DNA from: Nannocystis punicea
Lineage (GTDB): Bacteria > Myxococcota_A > Polyangia > Nannocystales > Nannocystaceae
DNA length: 64,000 bases
Reading direction: 5' to 3'
Assembly: GCF_026965555.1 (NCBI RefSeq)
Contig: NZ_CP114040.1
Coordinates: 11,858,001 to 11,922,000, forward strand
Position numbers and translations under genes: made by a program
Shown here: in pieces, positions 1 through 8,990 of the stretch
How the letters are laid out: every line of letters starts with the position of its first letter
Numbering within the stretch: position 1 is the first letter of the stretch
The notes under the pieces: generated by a model
The model's input: only the letters and a program-made list of their open reading frames with translations
Databases searched by the model: none
Told to the model about the DNA's origin: nothing

Positions 1-1787
1 TGGTCCGCCCGGTCGCCTTCGCGGTGGCGATCATCATGCTGGTGTACATCCCGCTGCTCAGCCTCGAGGGCGTCGAGGGCCGGCTGTTCAAGCCGATGGC
101 CACCACCATGGCGTTCGCGCTGTTCGGCGCGCTGGTCTACTCGGTCGCGTTCCTGCCGGCCCTGCTGGCGCTGTTCGTCCCGCCGGCCAAGCACGGCACC
201 AGCGGCTGGCTGCGCGTGCTCACCCGCGGCTACGAGCGCGTCCTGCCGTGGGCGCTGAAGATGCGCTGGCCGCTGCTCGCGGGGGCCGCCGCCGCCCTCT
301 TCGTCAGCGGCGGGATCTTCGCCGGCAAGGGCGCCGACTTCGTCCCGCGCATCGACGAGGGCGACATGGTCGTCAGCCTGCGGCGGCCGCCGTCGATCAA
401 CCTCACCGAGGCCAAGCGACTCGACCTCGAGGTCCAGAAGATCCTGCTCGGCTTCCCCGAGGTCGAGGGCACGCTCGCGTTCACCGGCCGCGCCGAGGTC
501 GCGATCGACCCCGCGGGCAAGGACAAGACCGACATCGTCGTCCCGCTCAAGCCCAAGACCGAGTGGGTCACCGCCCACGACCTCGACGCGCTCAGCGTCG
601 TCTTCAAGGACAAGATCGAGTCGCAGGTCCCGAGCACCTTCGTCTCGATCTCGCAGCCGATCGAGGACCGCAACAACGAGATCATCTCCGGCTCGCGCGC
701 CGACATCCAGATCATGGTGCTGGGGCCCGACCTGCTCGAGCTCAAGCGGATCGCCGACTCGATCGCCACCGCGATCCGCCCGATCGACGGCACCGGCGAC
801 CTCCGCGTCGAGCAGGTGCTCGGCATGCCCGAGCTGACCGTCAAGCCCGACCGCAGCCGCCTGGCCCGCTACGGCGTCGCCCTCGAGGACGCCCTGCTCG
901 CGGTCGAGGCCGCGCGCGTCGGCCTGCCGATCGGCCTGGTCTACGAGGGCCAGCGGCGCTTCGACGCCCGCCTGCTGGTGCCGCCGCGCGAGCCCCGGCC
1001 CGAGGCGCTCGGCGACCTGTTCGTCGAGACAGTCGACGGCCACCGCGTGCCGCTGTCCGAGGTGGCGACGATCGAGGAGACCGAGGGCCCGGCGCAGATC
1101 CGCCGCCAGGACCGCGTCCGCGTCGTCCGCGTCGAGGTCAACCTGCGCGGCCGCGACCTGGTGTCGTGGGTCGGCGACGCGATGGCGGCGGTCGAGCAGA
1201 ACGTGCCGCTGACGCCGCCGTACAAGGTCACCTGGAGCGGCCAGTTCGAGAACTTCCAGCGCGCCAGCCAGCGCCTCGCCGTGGTCGTGCCGATCTGCCT
1301 CGTGCTGATCTTCGGCATGTTGCTCTGGAACTTCCGCGACGTCCGCTACGCCGCCGCAGTGTTCGCGCTGGTGCCGTTCGCCCTGATCGGCGGCCTCGCC
1401 GGCCTCATCCTCCGCGACATGTCCTTCAGCATCCCCGCGGCCGTCGGCTTCATCGCCCTCGCCGGCGTCGCGGTCCTCAACGGCGTCGTCCTCGCGTCCG
1501 AGGTGCGCGCCGCGCTCGACGAGGGCCACCGCTTCGACGACGCGCTGCTCAAGGGCTCCTCGCACACGATGCGCGCCGTCCTCACCACCGGCGCGGTCGC
1601 GGCGCTGGGCTTCTTGCCGATGGCCCTGGCCACCGGCGCCGGCTCCGAAGTGCAGAGGCCGCTGGCCACGACGGTCGTGTTCGGCATCGGCGCCTCGACC
1701 ATCCTCACCCTCTTCCTGCTGCCGGCGCTGCTGCGGCTCGTGCTACGCCGCGAGCGCCGGGCCAGCGAGAACATGACGCACTCGTAA
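1..1787 (+). CDS. Heavy-metal RND efflux pump, inner-membrane subunit (CusA/CzcA family), 5' end missing
   Basis: The reading frame is open from the first bases of the window (codons from position 3), so this is the C-terminal half of a longer protein; about 590 residues are visible of the roughly 1050 usual for the family. It begins in a membrane-helix block of the first half (GVEGRLFKPMATT motif), continues through the second periplasmic porter region (FVPRIDEGDMVV, then a long soluble stretch) and ends with a second helix cluster containing the family-typical GFIALAGVAVLNGVVL segment and a GAGSEVQRPLATTVV stretch. The family exports Cu/Ag or Zn/Co/Cd by proton antiport as a tripartite complex with a periplasmic adaptor and an outer-membrane channel. 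Which metal cannot be told from this half. A two-component system follows at once and probably controls it. Confidence 0.93.
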   Translation, partial: VRPVAFAVAIIMLVYIPLLSLEGVEGRLFKPMATTMAFALFGALVYSVAFLPALLALFVPPAKHGTSGWLRVLTRGYERVLPWALKMRWPLLAGAAAALFVSGGIFAGKGADFVPRIDEGDMVVSLRRPPSINLTEAKRLDLEVQKILLGFPEVEGTLAFTGRAEVAIDPAGKDKTDIVVPLKPKTEWVTAHDLDALSVVFKDKIESQVPSTFVSISQPIEDRNNEIISGSRADIQIMVLGPDLLELKRIADSIATAIRPIDGTGDLRVEQVLGMPELTVKPDRSRLARYGVALEDALLAVEAARVGLPIGLVYEGQRRFDARLLVPPREPRPEALGDLFVETVDGHRVPLSEVATIEETEGPAQIRRQDRVRVVRVEVNLRGRDLVSWVGDAMAAVEQNVPLTPPYKVTWSGQFENFQRASQRLAVVVPICLVLIFGMLLWNFRDVRYAAAVFALVPFALIGGLAGLILRDMSFSIPAAVGFIALAGVAVLNGVVLASEVRAALDEGHRFDDALLKGSSHTMRAVLTTGAVAALGFLPMALATGAGSEVQRPLATTVVFGIGASTILTLFLLPALLRLVLRRERRASENMTHS

Positions 1788-1825
1788 TGTCAGAGTCCAA
1801 GACCGGCGTGTATGCTTCTCGACCC

Positions 1826-2491
1826 ATGAAGGCGCTGATCGTCGAAGATGACGTCAAGGTGGCGCTCTTCATCGCCCGCGTCCTCTCGGAGGAGGGCTGG
1901 GTCACCGACCAGTGCACCCACGGCGCCGACGCCGTGCGCCAGGCTCGCTCGGTCGAGTACGACATCATCCTGCTCGACTGGATGCTGCCGGACATCGACG
2001 GCCTGGCGGTGTGCCGCGAGCTGCGGCGGGCCGGCTCGGTCGCGCCGATCATCATGTTGACCGCGCGCGGCGAGGTCTCGGAGCGGGTGCTCGGGCTCGA
2101 GGCCGGCGCCGACGACTACATGGTCAAGCCGTTCGAGATCGACGAGCTGCTGGCGCGGATCGGCGCGCTCATGCGGCGCACGCAGGGCTTCGGCCGCCTG
2201 CAGGTCGGCGTCCTCGAGATCGATCGCCTGCGCCGGGTCGTCACCATCGAGAGCAAGCCGGTCGACCTCACCGGCCGCGAGTACGCGCTGCTGCTGTGCC
2301 TGGCGAGCCAGGAGGGCCGCGTGGTCGCTCGCTCCGAGCTGCTGACCCAGGTGTGGGCCACGCACTTCGACCCCGGCTCGAACCTCATCGACGTGCAGAT
2401 CAGCCGGCTGCGCGACAAGCTCGGCGACTACGCGTGGATGATCGACACCGTGCGCGGCAAGGGCTACCGTCTCCGCCGCGACTCGCCATGA
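1826..2491 (+). CDS. OmpR/PhoB-type response regulator
   Basis: A 221-residue regulator. The N-terminal receiver has the acidic pair at residues 8-9, the phospho-acceptor Asp51 in DWMLPD and the conserved Lys101 in MVKPF. A winged-helix Trans_Reg_C domain (about 125-220) ends with the usual DTVRGKGYRL motif. I start at 1826 because MKALIVEDD matches the family start; an in-frame ATG at 1787 overlaps the pump's stop codon (TAATG) and would add 13 residues. The stop overlaps the kinase start (ATGA at 2488-2491), so regulator and kinase are translationally coupled. Like CusR/CzcR, it probably activates the upstream efflux operon when metal is sensed; that role is inferred from position. Confidence 0.93.
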   Translation: MKALIVEDDVKVALFIARVLSEEGWVTDQCTHGADAVRQARSVEYDIILLDWMLPDIDGLAVCRELRRAGSVAPIIMLTARGEVSERVLGLEAGADDYMVKPFEIDELLARIGALMRRTQGFGRLQVGVLEIDRLRRVVTIESKPVDLTGREYALLLCLASQEGRVVARSELLTQVWATHFDPGSNLIDVQISRLRDKLGDYAWMIDTVRGKGYRLRRDSP

Positions 2492-3858
2492 GCCTCCGCG
2501 TCCGCTACGTCGTCGCGACCTCGGCCATCACCCTCGTCACTCTCGGCGCCGCGTCGATCGCGGTCACCCTCGCCGTCAACGCCAGCCAGGAGCACCAGCT
2601 CGACCTCGCCCTCGTCCGCGAAGCCCGCGAGGAGGCCGCCGAGGCCGACAAGCTCGGCGGCGACGAGCTCGCCATCTCCAACCGCCCCGGCCCGTTCGCC
2701 AACGACGTCGGCCCCCTCACCAAGTACGCGGTCATCTACGGCTCCGGCGACCGCGTCATCGCCCAGACCCTCTCGTGGCAGCGCGACCCCCCGCCGCTGT
2801 CCGAGCTGCCGCCGCCCGACGGCAACTGCTTCGACCTGTGGTCGGCCCACGAGCACCTGCGCGCCGTCCACGTCGACCTGCCCTCGCACGAGGGCATCTC
2901 GCTGCTGCTCGCCGCCCCGCGCGCCGACCTCGACAACGACGCCCGCTTCCTCGAGCGCGCCATGGCCACCGGCTTCGCCGTCGCCCTGGTGTGGACCGTC
3001 CTGGTCGCGCTCGCCGTCGTCCACCGCCTCACCCGCGACCATCGCACGATCGCCGAGGTCGCGCGCCGCGTCGCCGCCGGCGACCTCGCCGCGCGCATCG
3101 ACCTCCAGCACGGCGACCGCGAGATCGTCCAGCTCGCCCGCGACATCGACGCGATGATCGAGCGCCTCGGCCTGCTCCTCGGCCTGCAGCAGCGCTTCGT
3201 CGCCAACGCCGCCCACGAGCTGCGCTCGCCGCTCACCACCCTCTACGGCGAGCTGTCGCACGCGCTCCGCCGCTCACGCGACGCCAGCGAGTACGAGCGG
3301 GCCATCCGCGAGGCGCTCGAGAGCACCTCGCGCCTGCGCCGGCTGACCGAGGACCTGCTGGCCGTGGCGCGCATGGGCGCCGCCGGCGACGAGGTCGGCG
3401 AGCCGGTCGACATCGCCGAGATCGGCCAGGAGGCGATCGCCCTCGTGCGCCACGAGAGCGACGCCAAGGGCGTCACGATCGAGTGGGACGGCCCCGGCGC
3501 GCGCGTGGTCGGCCGCGCCCACGATTTGGTCCGCCTGCTCCGCAACCTGCTCGAGAACGCCGTCCGCCACACCCCCGCCGGCGGCACGGTCCGCGTCCGC
3601 TGCCGCCCCGGCCCCGGCCGCGTCGAGCTGAGCGTGCGCGACGAGGGCCCCGGCGTCCCGCCCGCCGAGCGCGAGCAGATCTTCGAGGCCTTTTACAGAG
3701 GCACCCGCGAGCGCGGCGCCAACGACGGCGGCACCGGCCTCGGCCTCACCATCGCCCGCGAGATCGCCCACGCCTACGGCGGCTCCGTCATGGTCGCCAC
3801 CGACGACGGCCCCGGCGCAGTGTTCGCCGTGACCCTCCAGCGCGCCTCCGAGGCCTGA
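2488..3858 (+). CDS. Sensor histidine kinase, HAMP-containing
   Basis: A 456-residue membrane kinase. TM1 lies at about 8-30, a periplasmic sensor region at about 31-155, TM2 at about 160-180, then a HAMP linker. The H-box FVANAAHELRSP puts the phospho-acceptor at His243. The N-box is NLLENAVRHT (353-362), G1 is DEGPGV (385-390) and G2 is GGTGLGLTIA (414-423), so all catalytic motifs are intact. It overlaps the upstream response regulator by four bases and must be its partner. The periplasmic part holds a single Cys and a few His but no obvious metal-binding cluster, so the ligand is unknown; a metal is inferred from the adjacent efflux pump. The stop codon is followed directly by copies of the interspersed palindrome. 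Confidence 0.93.
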   Translation: MSLRVRYVVATSAITLVTLGAASIAVTLAVNASQEHQLDLALVREAREEAAEADKLGGDELAISNRPGPFANDVGPLTKYAVIYGSGDRVIAQTLSWQRDPPPLSELPPPDGNCFDLWSAHEHLRAVHVDLPSHEGISLLLAAPRADLDNDARFLERAMATGFAVALVWTVLVALAVVHRLTRDHRTIAEVARRVAAGDLAARIDLQHGDREIVQLARDIDAMIERLGLLLGLQQRFVANAAHELRSPLTTLYGELSHALRRSRDASEYERAIREALESTSRLRRLTEDLLAVARMGAAGDEVGEPVDIAEIGQEAIALVRHESDAKGVTIEWDGPGARVVGRAHDLVRLLRNLLENAVRHTPAGGTVRVRCRPGPGRVELSVRDEGPGVPPAEREQIFEAFYRGTRERGANDGGTGLGLTIAREIAHAYGGSVMVATDDGPGAVFAVTLQRASEA

Positions 3859-3865
3859 CCTCTCG

Positions 3866-3925
3866 AACATGCCCTTTTGGGCCTGCTCCCTAGAACATGC
3901 CCTCTTGAGCATGTCCTTCAGCACC
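3866..3925. repeat. Degenerate cluster of the TGTCC/GGACA palindrome
   Basis: Two to three imperfect copies lie back to back (ACATGCCC/GGGC and ACATGCCC/GCATGTCC halves) between the kinase stop and the convergent small membrane gene. The last copy supplies the TGA stop of that minus-strand gene (3918-3920), so the repeat reaches into its 3' end. Confidence 0.6.
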
Positions 3926-4355
3926 TGCTGCGGCCGGCGAGCAGGCCGCCCCACCAGGTCGTCGGGAACGCGGTGATCAGGACCGCGAGCGGGTACCACT
4001 TCGGCCCGAACTCCGGCCCCGCGTCCCAGGTGGCGATCGTCCCGAGCGCGCTGAGCACCAGCCCCACCAGCCCCAGGACCGCGACGTGGCGCATCGGCCG
4101 GCGCCGCGCCAGCCGGCCGGCCACGAACCCGCCGGCGACCCCGAAGCCCGACCGGTACGCCAGCGCCAGCAGGAACAGGCCGTCGGCCATCGGCTGCCCC
4201 AGCGGCGGGAAGACCCCGCTCGAGTGCATGAACGCGTCGGTCGCCACCGACAGCACCACCGTCGTCAGCAAGCCGGCCAGCACCGGGCCGACGCGCCGCA
4301 GCACCCCCGCGACCGGGCCCGACTTCGTGATTCTCACCGTTCCGTGGTCTTCCAT
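3918..4355 (-). CDS. Small four-helix membrane protein, function unknown
   Basis: A 145-residue hydrophobic protein with about four predicted helices and a short charged N-terminus. I start at the ATG complementary to 4353-4355 because a good Shine-Dalgarno (AGGAGA) lies just upstream; an ATG nine codons earlier lacks one. It contains a DAFMHSSGVFPPLGQPMAD stretch facing the membrane and RRRP loops, but I recognise no transporter signature. It is convergent with the sensor kinase. Its last residues (GRSRC) and stop codon fall at the edge of an interspersed palindrome, so the C-terminus may have been altered by the repeat. Similar hypothetical membrane proteins occur in other soil bacteria, from memory only. 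Confidence 0.7.
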   Translation of the reverse strand: MEDHGTVRITKSGPVAGVLRRVGPVLAGLLTTVVLSVATDAFMHSSGVFPPLGQPMADGLFLLALAYRSGFGVAGGFVAGRLARRRPMRHVAVLGLVGLVLSALGTIATWDAGPEFGPKWYPLAVLITAFPTTWWGGLLAGRSRC

Positions 4356-4678
4356 GGCCGTTCTCCTGTCCGTCACCTCCACGTCGAAGCCGGACCGGCC
4401 GATTCGACATCAGGCCGTAACTTTTTTCGGTCGACCTCGCGGCTCCCGCGCCTCCTCATTCGAGGACTATCCGCCGAAGTCTCGAGCATGACCCATGAGA
4501 CATGCCTGATTGGACATGTCTTCTGCGTCAGCGACCGCGGGCGCAGCACGCGAGCGACCCGTACGCCACTACGTTGCCGTGAACTTCGCGGCTCATACGA
4601 GACATGTCTTGACGGACATGTCTCGTGCGCCAGCGACCATCGCGCCGCGCGGGGCAGCACGCGAAAGACCGGCGACCG
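4356..4678. other. Gene-free interval with two palindromes
   Basis: I see no credible gene here. It holds two copies of the interspersed palindrome: an imperfect one at about 4497-4522 and the best copy of the window at 4597-4626. Confidence 0.6.
4597..4626. repeat. Perfect 12-bp-arm copy of the interspersed palindrome
   Basis: The left arm ACGAGACATGTC (4597-4608) and the right arm GACATGTCTCGT (4615-4626) are perfect reverse complements around the loop TTGACG. It lies downstream of the ADP-ribosylglycohydrolase gene's 3' end, with no T-tract on either side, so a rho-independent terminator role is not clear. Confidence 0.85.
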
Positions 4679-5752
4679 TCACGCCCCACGCGGTCGCAGC
4701 ACGCGAGAGACCCCGTGGGCCAGCACGATCGCGGTGAACTTCAGGTTGCGCAGCAGCAGGGCCGGCCAGGAGATCGGCAGCGGCCCCTCGTCGCTGCGGG
4801 CCGGCCGTTGGCCGAAGCAGCGGGCCAGGCGGTCGCCGAGCCGGGTGATCCACGCGACCGAACGCGGCGCCTCGTGGAGCCCGGCCAGCCACTGCGCCGG
4901 AATGGCAGCCGGACCGCCGGCGGCACCGGCCAGGCCGCCGACGATCGCCGCCACAGTGTCGGTGTCGCCGCCGAGGCGCACCGCCTGCTCGACCGCCGCG
5001 CCGACGTCTCGCGGCGCGCGGGCCCAGCAGTACAGCGCCGCCGGCACGGTGTGGTGGATGTAGCCCGACACCCCGTGGACCTGTCCCAAAGCGCAGGCGA
5101 ACGCCTCCGCCGACTCGCCGCGCCGGAGGTGCTCCGCCGCCAGCGTCAGCGCCGCCGCCAGCTCGCGGTCGTCGGCCGCCGCCGCCAGCTCCGCCAGCAG
5201 CGCCGCCGGCTCGTCGGCCCCGTCGTCGTACACGATCGCCGCCGACACGCGCGCGATCGCCAGCGCCCCGGCCAGCGCCCGCGGATCGGCGTGGGTCATC
5301 CGCGTCGAGCGGGCCACGAAGGCCGCGAGCCGCACCGGGTCGTCGCCCACGCACGCGCCGAGGATCGCGGCCCGCATGGCCGGGCCGTTGCCCGCCGAGT
5401 CGACCCCGCTGCGCTCCGGCGACCAGCCGAGCCACAGCCGCACCAGCGCCCGCAGCGTGCCCCAGCCGACGCTCGCGGGCAGGCCGAGCAGCCACCCGCG
5501 CAGCCGCCACGCCAGCGAGCGGGCGAACGCGCGCGAGTCGTCGGGCGCGGCCAGCAGCGCCTGCGCAGTCATGCACGCGTGCTCGGTGTCGTCGCTGATC
5601 ATCCCGCGCGCGCCGATCAGCGCGTGCTGCAGCGGCCCCGCGCCGACGGCCGCGGCGATCCGCGCCCGCGACAGGCCCTCCCACGGCAGGCCGATCGCGT
5701 CTCCCACCGCACCCCCGAGCAGGCAGCCGACGATCGCGTCTCTCAACTCCAT
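4679..5752 (-). CDS. ADP-ribosylglycohydrolase family protein
   Basis: A 357-residue member of the ARH/DraG fold (PF03747). The metal-binding signatures are visible: GDAIGLPWEG near the N-terminus, SDDTEHA, and the C-terminal GGDTDTVAAIVGGLAGA, which together hold two Mg ions in known members. The family removes ADP-ribose from protein side chains or cleaves related ADP-ribosyl compounds; the substrate here is unknown. I start at MELRDAIVG, where a GGAGG Shine-Dalgarno sits 5-6 nt upstream; the frame is open much further upstream, but that extension has low-complexity Arg-rich sequence and no family similarity. The gene stands alone. A sirtuin elsewhere in this window (52.4-53.2 kb) also belongs to NAD/ADP-ribose metabolism. 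Confidence 0.9.
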   Translation of the reverse strand: MELRDAIVGCLLGGAVGDAIGLPWEGLSRARIAAAVGAGPLQHALIGARGMISDDTEHACMTAQALLAAPDDSRAFARSLAWRLRGWLLGLPASVGWGTLRALVRLWLGWSPERSGVDSAGNGPAMRAAILGACVGDDPVRLAAFVARSTRMTHADPRALAGALAIARVSAAIVYDDGADEPAALLAELAAAADDRELAAALTLAAEHLRRGESAEAFACALGQVHGVSGYIHHTVPAALYCWARAPRDVGAAVEQAVRLGGDTDTVAAIVGGLAGAAGGPAAIPAQWLAGLHEAPRSVAWITRLGDRLARCFGQRPARSDEGPLPISWPALLLRNLKFTAIVLAHGVSRVLRPRGA

Positions 5753-6189
5753 GTGCACCTCCGGCTCGCTCACAGCAATTCGCGAGCCACCCGGTCGCGC
5801 GACCTCGCGTGGACAGGACGTCACCGCCTCACCCGCGTCCTCGCCGACGCGTGACATCGTGACGCGAGGCGTCTCGTCGTCGTCACGACCTCGACGCGCC
5901 CCGACAACCTCGCCCCGCGCCCCTTCCTCCTCGCGCACACGCTCGCGGCCGCTGACAATTCGTCGCGCGAGCCGCCTGACAATTCGTCGACCTCGACGGC
6001 CCGAGCACGCGCAACTTGTCGCGGAGCCACCTCGCCGACTCCCGCTGCCACACCTCGCCCCGGCCCGCGCGCTCGCTTCGCGCGACCTCGCTCGAACCCC
6101 GGCCCCCACGGGGTCTCGCCCGGCGACCCACGCGTTGCGCATCCGAGCGCGCGCGGGCATCATCGCCGGTCGCAGAGAGGCGAGGCGCG
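5753..6189. other. Non-coding gap between divergent genes
   Basis: About 440 bases between the divergent ADP-ribosylglycohydrolase and nucleoside-hydrolase genes. Open frames here are Arg/Ala/Ser-rich and I do not believe them. It must carry both promoters, but I see no convincing -35/-10 pair. Confidence 0.5.
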
Positions 6190-7125
6190 ATGATCGACGT
6201 GGTATGGGACATGGAGACCGGCGATCCGGACGACTTCCTGACGCTGCTGCTGCTCCTCGGTCACCCGCAGGTCAACCTCAAGGCAGTCACTGTCACCCCC
6301 GGCACGCCCGATCAGGTCGGCGTCGTCCGCCGCGCGCTCGAATGGTTCGGACGCGACATCCCGGTCGGCGCGCACGACCTCGATCATCAGCCGCGCTCGG
6401 TCCGCGAGGGCAACGGCCCTGGCGACGGCCGCCACGGTCCGCGCGGCGTGTGCGTGTCCTCGTGGCATTACAAGGCCTACGGCGACATCCCCCCGTCGCG
6501 CGACGCGGCGCCCGGCGGCGAGGTCCTGCACGCGCACTGCGACGAATCGACCACCCTCGTCACCGGCGCGCCGCTCAAGAACCTCGGCGCCGCGCTGCGC
6601 CTGCCGAACTTCCGCGTCGGCCGCCTCGTCGTCCAGGGCGGCTTCGCCGGCGAGGGCGTCGTCCCGCCCGAGCGCCAGCTCGACAAGTTCCGCGGCCTCG
6701 TCACCTGCCCGACCTACAACCTCAACGGCGACCCGCGCTCCGCCGAGGCCGCGCTCGTCCACCCCGGCATCGGCGTGCGCCGCTTCGTCGCCAAAAACGT
6801 GTGCCACGGCGTGTACTACGACGCCGACCTGCACGCCGCCGTGGCCGCAGTGAAGCACCGCAGCCTGTCCCTGCAGCGCATCTGGCAGGGCATGGAGGTC
6901 TACCTCGACAGGCAGCGCGAGGGGAAGAAGTTCCACGACCCGCTCGCGGCCTGCTGCGCCATCGACGAGGCGATCGGCGAGTGGGCCGAGGTCGAGCTCT
7001 ACCGGGCTCGCGGCGGCTGGGGCTCGCGCCTGTGCCCGGGCTCGAACACGTGGATCATCACCGGCTACGACCACGCCCGCTTCGTGCGCACCCTGCTCGC
7101 CGCGGGCGCCGACGCTGCTGTCTGA
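6190..7125 (+). CDS. Nucleoside hydrolase-like protein
   Basis: A 311-residue protein of the inosine-uridine nucleoside hydrolase fold (PF01156). The N-terminal DMETGDPDDF motif matches the family's Ca-binding DxDPGxDDA signature in altered form (Met-Glu-Thr-Gly in place of Asp-Pro-Gly), and a late segment GYDHARF could supply the usual C-terminal His. Classical members hydrolyse ribonucleosides to base and ribose. The altered first motif makes a different substrate possible; related 'nucleoside hydrolase' proteins in actinobacteria and myxobacteria are uncharacterised. Translation starts at the ATG with a GAGG Shine-Dalgarno about 6 nt upstream. A perfect hairpin lies across the stop codon (7117-7134). 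Confidence 0.75.
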   Translation: MIDVVWDMETGDPDDFLTLLLLLGHPQVNLKAVTVTPGTPDQVGVVRRALEWFGRDIPVGAHDLDHQPRSVREGNGPGDGRHGPRGVCVSSWHYKAYGDIPPSRDAAPGGEVLHAHCDESTTLVTGAPLKNLGAALRLPNFRVGRLVVQGGFAGEGVVPPERQLDKFRGLVTCPTYNLNGDPRSAEAALVHPGIGVRRFVAKNVCHGVYYDADLHAAVAAVKHRSLSLQRIWQGMEVYLDRQREGKKFHDPLAACCAIDEAIGEWAEVELYRARGGWGSRLCPGSNTWIITGYDHARFVRTLLAAGADAAV

Positions 7126-7134
7126 AGAGACAGC
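7117..7134 (+). repeat. Perfect hairpin across a stop codon
   Basis: GCTGTCT and AGACAGC form 7-bp arms around GAAG, spanning the TGA of the preceding gene (7123-7125). The sequence fits the interspersed palindrome family (TGTC/GACA core). It could stabilise the 3' end of the transcript; no T-tract follows. Confidence 0.65.
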
Positions 7135-7277
7135 TCACTGGGCCGGCGCTCGACCGCCACCTCGCGCTCACGACCTCTCGGCGCACCCTCGTGGTGCGCA
7201 CGATTACGCCTCCACCCGCATCGCACGCACGCGACCTCTCGCACCTCCCTGCGTGACCTTCGCGCGGCCTGCCGTGC

Positions 7278-7283
7278 TACAAC
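7278..7283 (+). promoter_or_regulatory. -10 element (TACAAC) of a leaderless-type start
   Basis: TACAAC ends 9 nt before the GTG at 7293 and no Shine-Dalgarno lies between. This spacing would put the transcription start at the start codon, as at several other genes in the window. It supports 7293 as the true start. Confidence 0.45.
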
Positions 7284-7292
7284 GCGGAGCGC

Positions 7293-8144
7293 GTGGAGGT
7301 CGAGCGCACCCGGCACGGACCCTTCGAGCGGCTGTCGTTCGCCTTCGGCACGCCGACCGGGCGCAGCCAGCACTCGGTCTATCGCCTGGGCGACACCTTG
7401 ATCGACGCCGGCGGCACGGTCGCGACCGCGGAGCTGCTCGCCCTGCTGTGCGAGCGACCGCCGCGGCGGATCGTCTGCACCCACCAGCACGAGGATCACG
7501 TCGGCAACATCGCCGCCATCCGCCGCGCCTTCGGCGAGCTGCCGGTGTTCGTCCCGCGTCACCACGTCCCGATCGTCACCACGACCGCGCAGATCCCCGC
7601 GTACCGGGCCATCTACTGGGGCCACCCCGAGCCCAGCGGCCCCGTCGAGCCGTACGACCCCGGGGCTGTCTTCGAGGACAGCTCCGTCGCCCTCGAGGCC
7701 GTCCTCACCCCCGGCCACACGCCCCATCACATCACCTTCGTCGCCCGCGACGGCGCCACCACCTACGCCCTCACCGCCGACCTCTACACCTCGCGCCCGC
7801 TCGAGGGCTGGTTCGAGTCGGCCGCCGACGACATGGTCGCCTCGCTGCGCCGCGTCGCCGCCCGGGCCGCCGACCTGGTCGTGCTGCCCACGCACGGGCG
7901 GATCAAGCCCGACGGCACACGTGTCCTTTCGGACATGGCCGAATGGATCGACCGCGAGGCCGGGCGGATCCGCGGCGCCGCCGAGCGCCTCGGCACCGAG
8001 GACCCCCGGACCGTCGCCGCCGCCGTTTATTCGGACCTCGGGCCCGACATCGCCGACCTCGGCTCGGGCGGGGAGATCTCACGGGCCGGCTTCGTCCGCT
8101 CGATCCTCGCCCCGAACCGCACCCTGCCCGTCGACCCGCCCTGA
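7293..8144 (+). CDS. Metallo-beta-lactamase fold hydrolase
   Basis: A 283-residue protein starting with GTG. The metal site motif is HQHEDHVGN, a form of the HxHxDH signature, followed by a PGHTPHH element and a later TADLY that should supply the bridging Asp. MBL-fold enzymes of this shape include glyoxalase II-like thioesterases and other hydrolases. The C-terminal 80 residues are helical and might form the winged-helix cap seen in LACTB2-like proteins. The substrate is not predictable. Two degenerate palindromes lie inside the frame (7665-7682 and about 7917-7940), both in variable parts. The gene is convergent with the next one, with only an AT-rich 12-base gap. Confidence 0.8.
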   Translation: MEVERTRHGPFERLSFAFGTPTGRSQHSVYRLGDTLIDAGGTVATAELLALLCERPPRRIVCTHQHEDHVGNIAAIRRAFGELPVFVPRHHVPIVTTTAQIPAYRAIYWGHPEPSGPVEPYDPGAVFEDSSVALEAVLTPGHTPHHITFVARDGATTYALTADLYTSRPLEGWFESAADDMVASLRRVAARAADLVVLPTHGRIKPDGTRVLSDMAEWIDREAGRIRGAAERLGTEDPRTVAAAVYSDLGPDIADLGSGGEISRAGFVRSILAPNRTLPVDPP

Positions 8145-8156
8145 TCTATTAAAATT

Positions 8157-8990
8157 TCATTGCCGCGGATCGCGGATCGACAGGACCTTGATCCGGTCGT
8201 CCTCCTGCATCAGCTCGATCTTCATCAGCCGCGTCGACCGCTCGCAGTTCAGGAGGATGAGCGCCCCTCGCACGCTGACGAGGTCGGGCTCGCCGAGCGA
8301 GCAGTCGCCGTGCTTCGACCGCACGTCGAGCAGGAACCGGCGGATCTTCTCCTCCTCGAACTTCTCGCTGAAGCTGGCGCGGAACAGGGCCGGGTCCCAC
8401 TGGTCGTACAGGCGCATCACCGTCTCGGCCGCCTCGCGCACCGGGTCGGCGAGCGGGATGCCGCGCGCGCCCATCATGATCCCGCCGATCTTGCCGCTCT
8501 CCGGCGACAGCTTGAATTGCACCTCGAGCTCTCCGCGCTCGCACGGGTGCCGGTAACGCACCGAGTCGTCCTTCACCATCATCGGCTCGCCGGCCCCGCA
8601 CTCGCCCACGCCCGCCCGCAGCCACTGCACCCACTCCTCCTGCCCCACCGAAGGTTTTTCATAGAGACCCGCGGCGGCCTCGAGGTCGAACTCGTTGAAC
8701 AGCGCGATCACCTGCGCACCCGCCTGCACCTGCTCGTGGCTCGGCGGCGTCGGCACGCGCGCCATCAATTCCAAAAACCCCTCCGTGAAACCTGCCAGGC
8801 GGCGGTTCATCAGCGACGGCTCGTTGCCCTCCGTCGCCCCGCTCCCGCCGCGCGGCTCGTTCTCCGTCGCGCGCGGCCCGGCCCCCTCTGTCGTCGAGCC
8901 GTCGGCCGTCGACGGCGCCCCGCCGACGAACACGACCAACAGCCCGAGCCCGACGAACAACGAGGCGATCAAGGCCAGACGTAAGCGCAT
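8157..8990 (-). CDS. Membrane-anchored protein with two DUF3887-like repeats, function unknown
   Basis: A 277-residue protein with an N-terminal helix (about 3-27, MRLRLALIASLFVGLG) and no lipobox, followed by a Thr/Gly/Glu-rich linker and a soluble part outside the membrane. The soluble region contains two similar halves of about 90 residues, each with a Cys pair (GECGAGEP...HPCERGE and GDCSLGEP...LNCERS), suggesting two disulphide-bearing NTF2-like domains. I choose the ATG at 8990 rather than 9002 because TATGCT on the minus strand (8998-9003) ends 7 nt before it, the leaderless spacing used elsewhere here. Function unknown. Confidence 0.75.
   Translation of the reverse strand: MRLRLALIASLFVGLGLLVVFVGGAPSTADGSTTEGAGPRATENEPRGGSGATEGNEPSLMNRRLAGFTEGFLELMARVPTPPSHEQVQAGAQVIALFNEFDLEAAAGLYEKPSVGQEEWVQWLRAGVGECGAGEPMMVKDDSVRYRHPCERGELEVQFKLSPESGKIGGIMMGARGIPLADPVREAAETVMRLYDQWDPALFRASFSEKFEEEKIRRFLLDVRSKHGDCSLGEPDLVSVRGALILLNCERSTRLMKIELMQEDDRIKVLSIRDPRQ

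Noticed and set aside
248..1786. Open frame upstream of and continuous with the response regulator
   Set aside because: It is Arg-rich and out of frame with the efflux pump; only the last part, from 1826 (or 1787), matches a family.
4679..6163. 494-residue ADP-ribosylglycohydrolase with a long N-terminus
   Set aside because: The family starts at MELRDAIVG, where GGAGG lies upstream; the extension is low-complexity.
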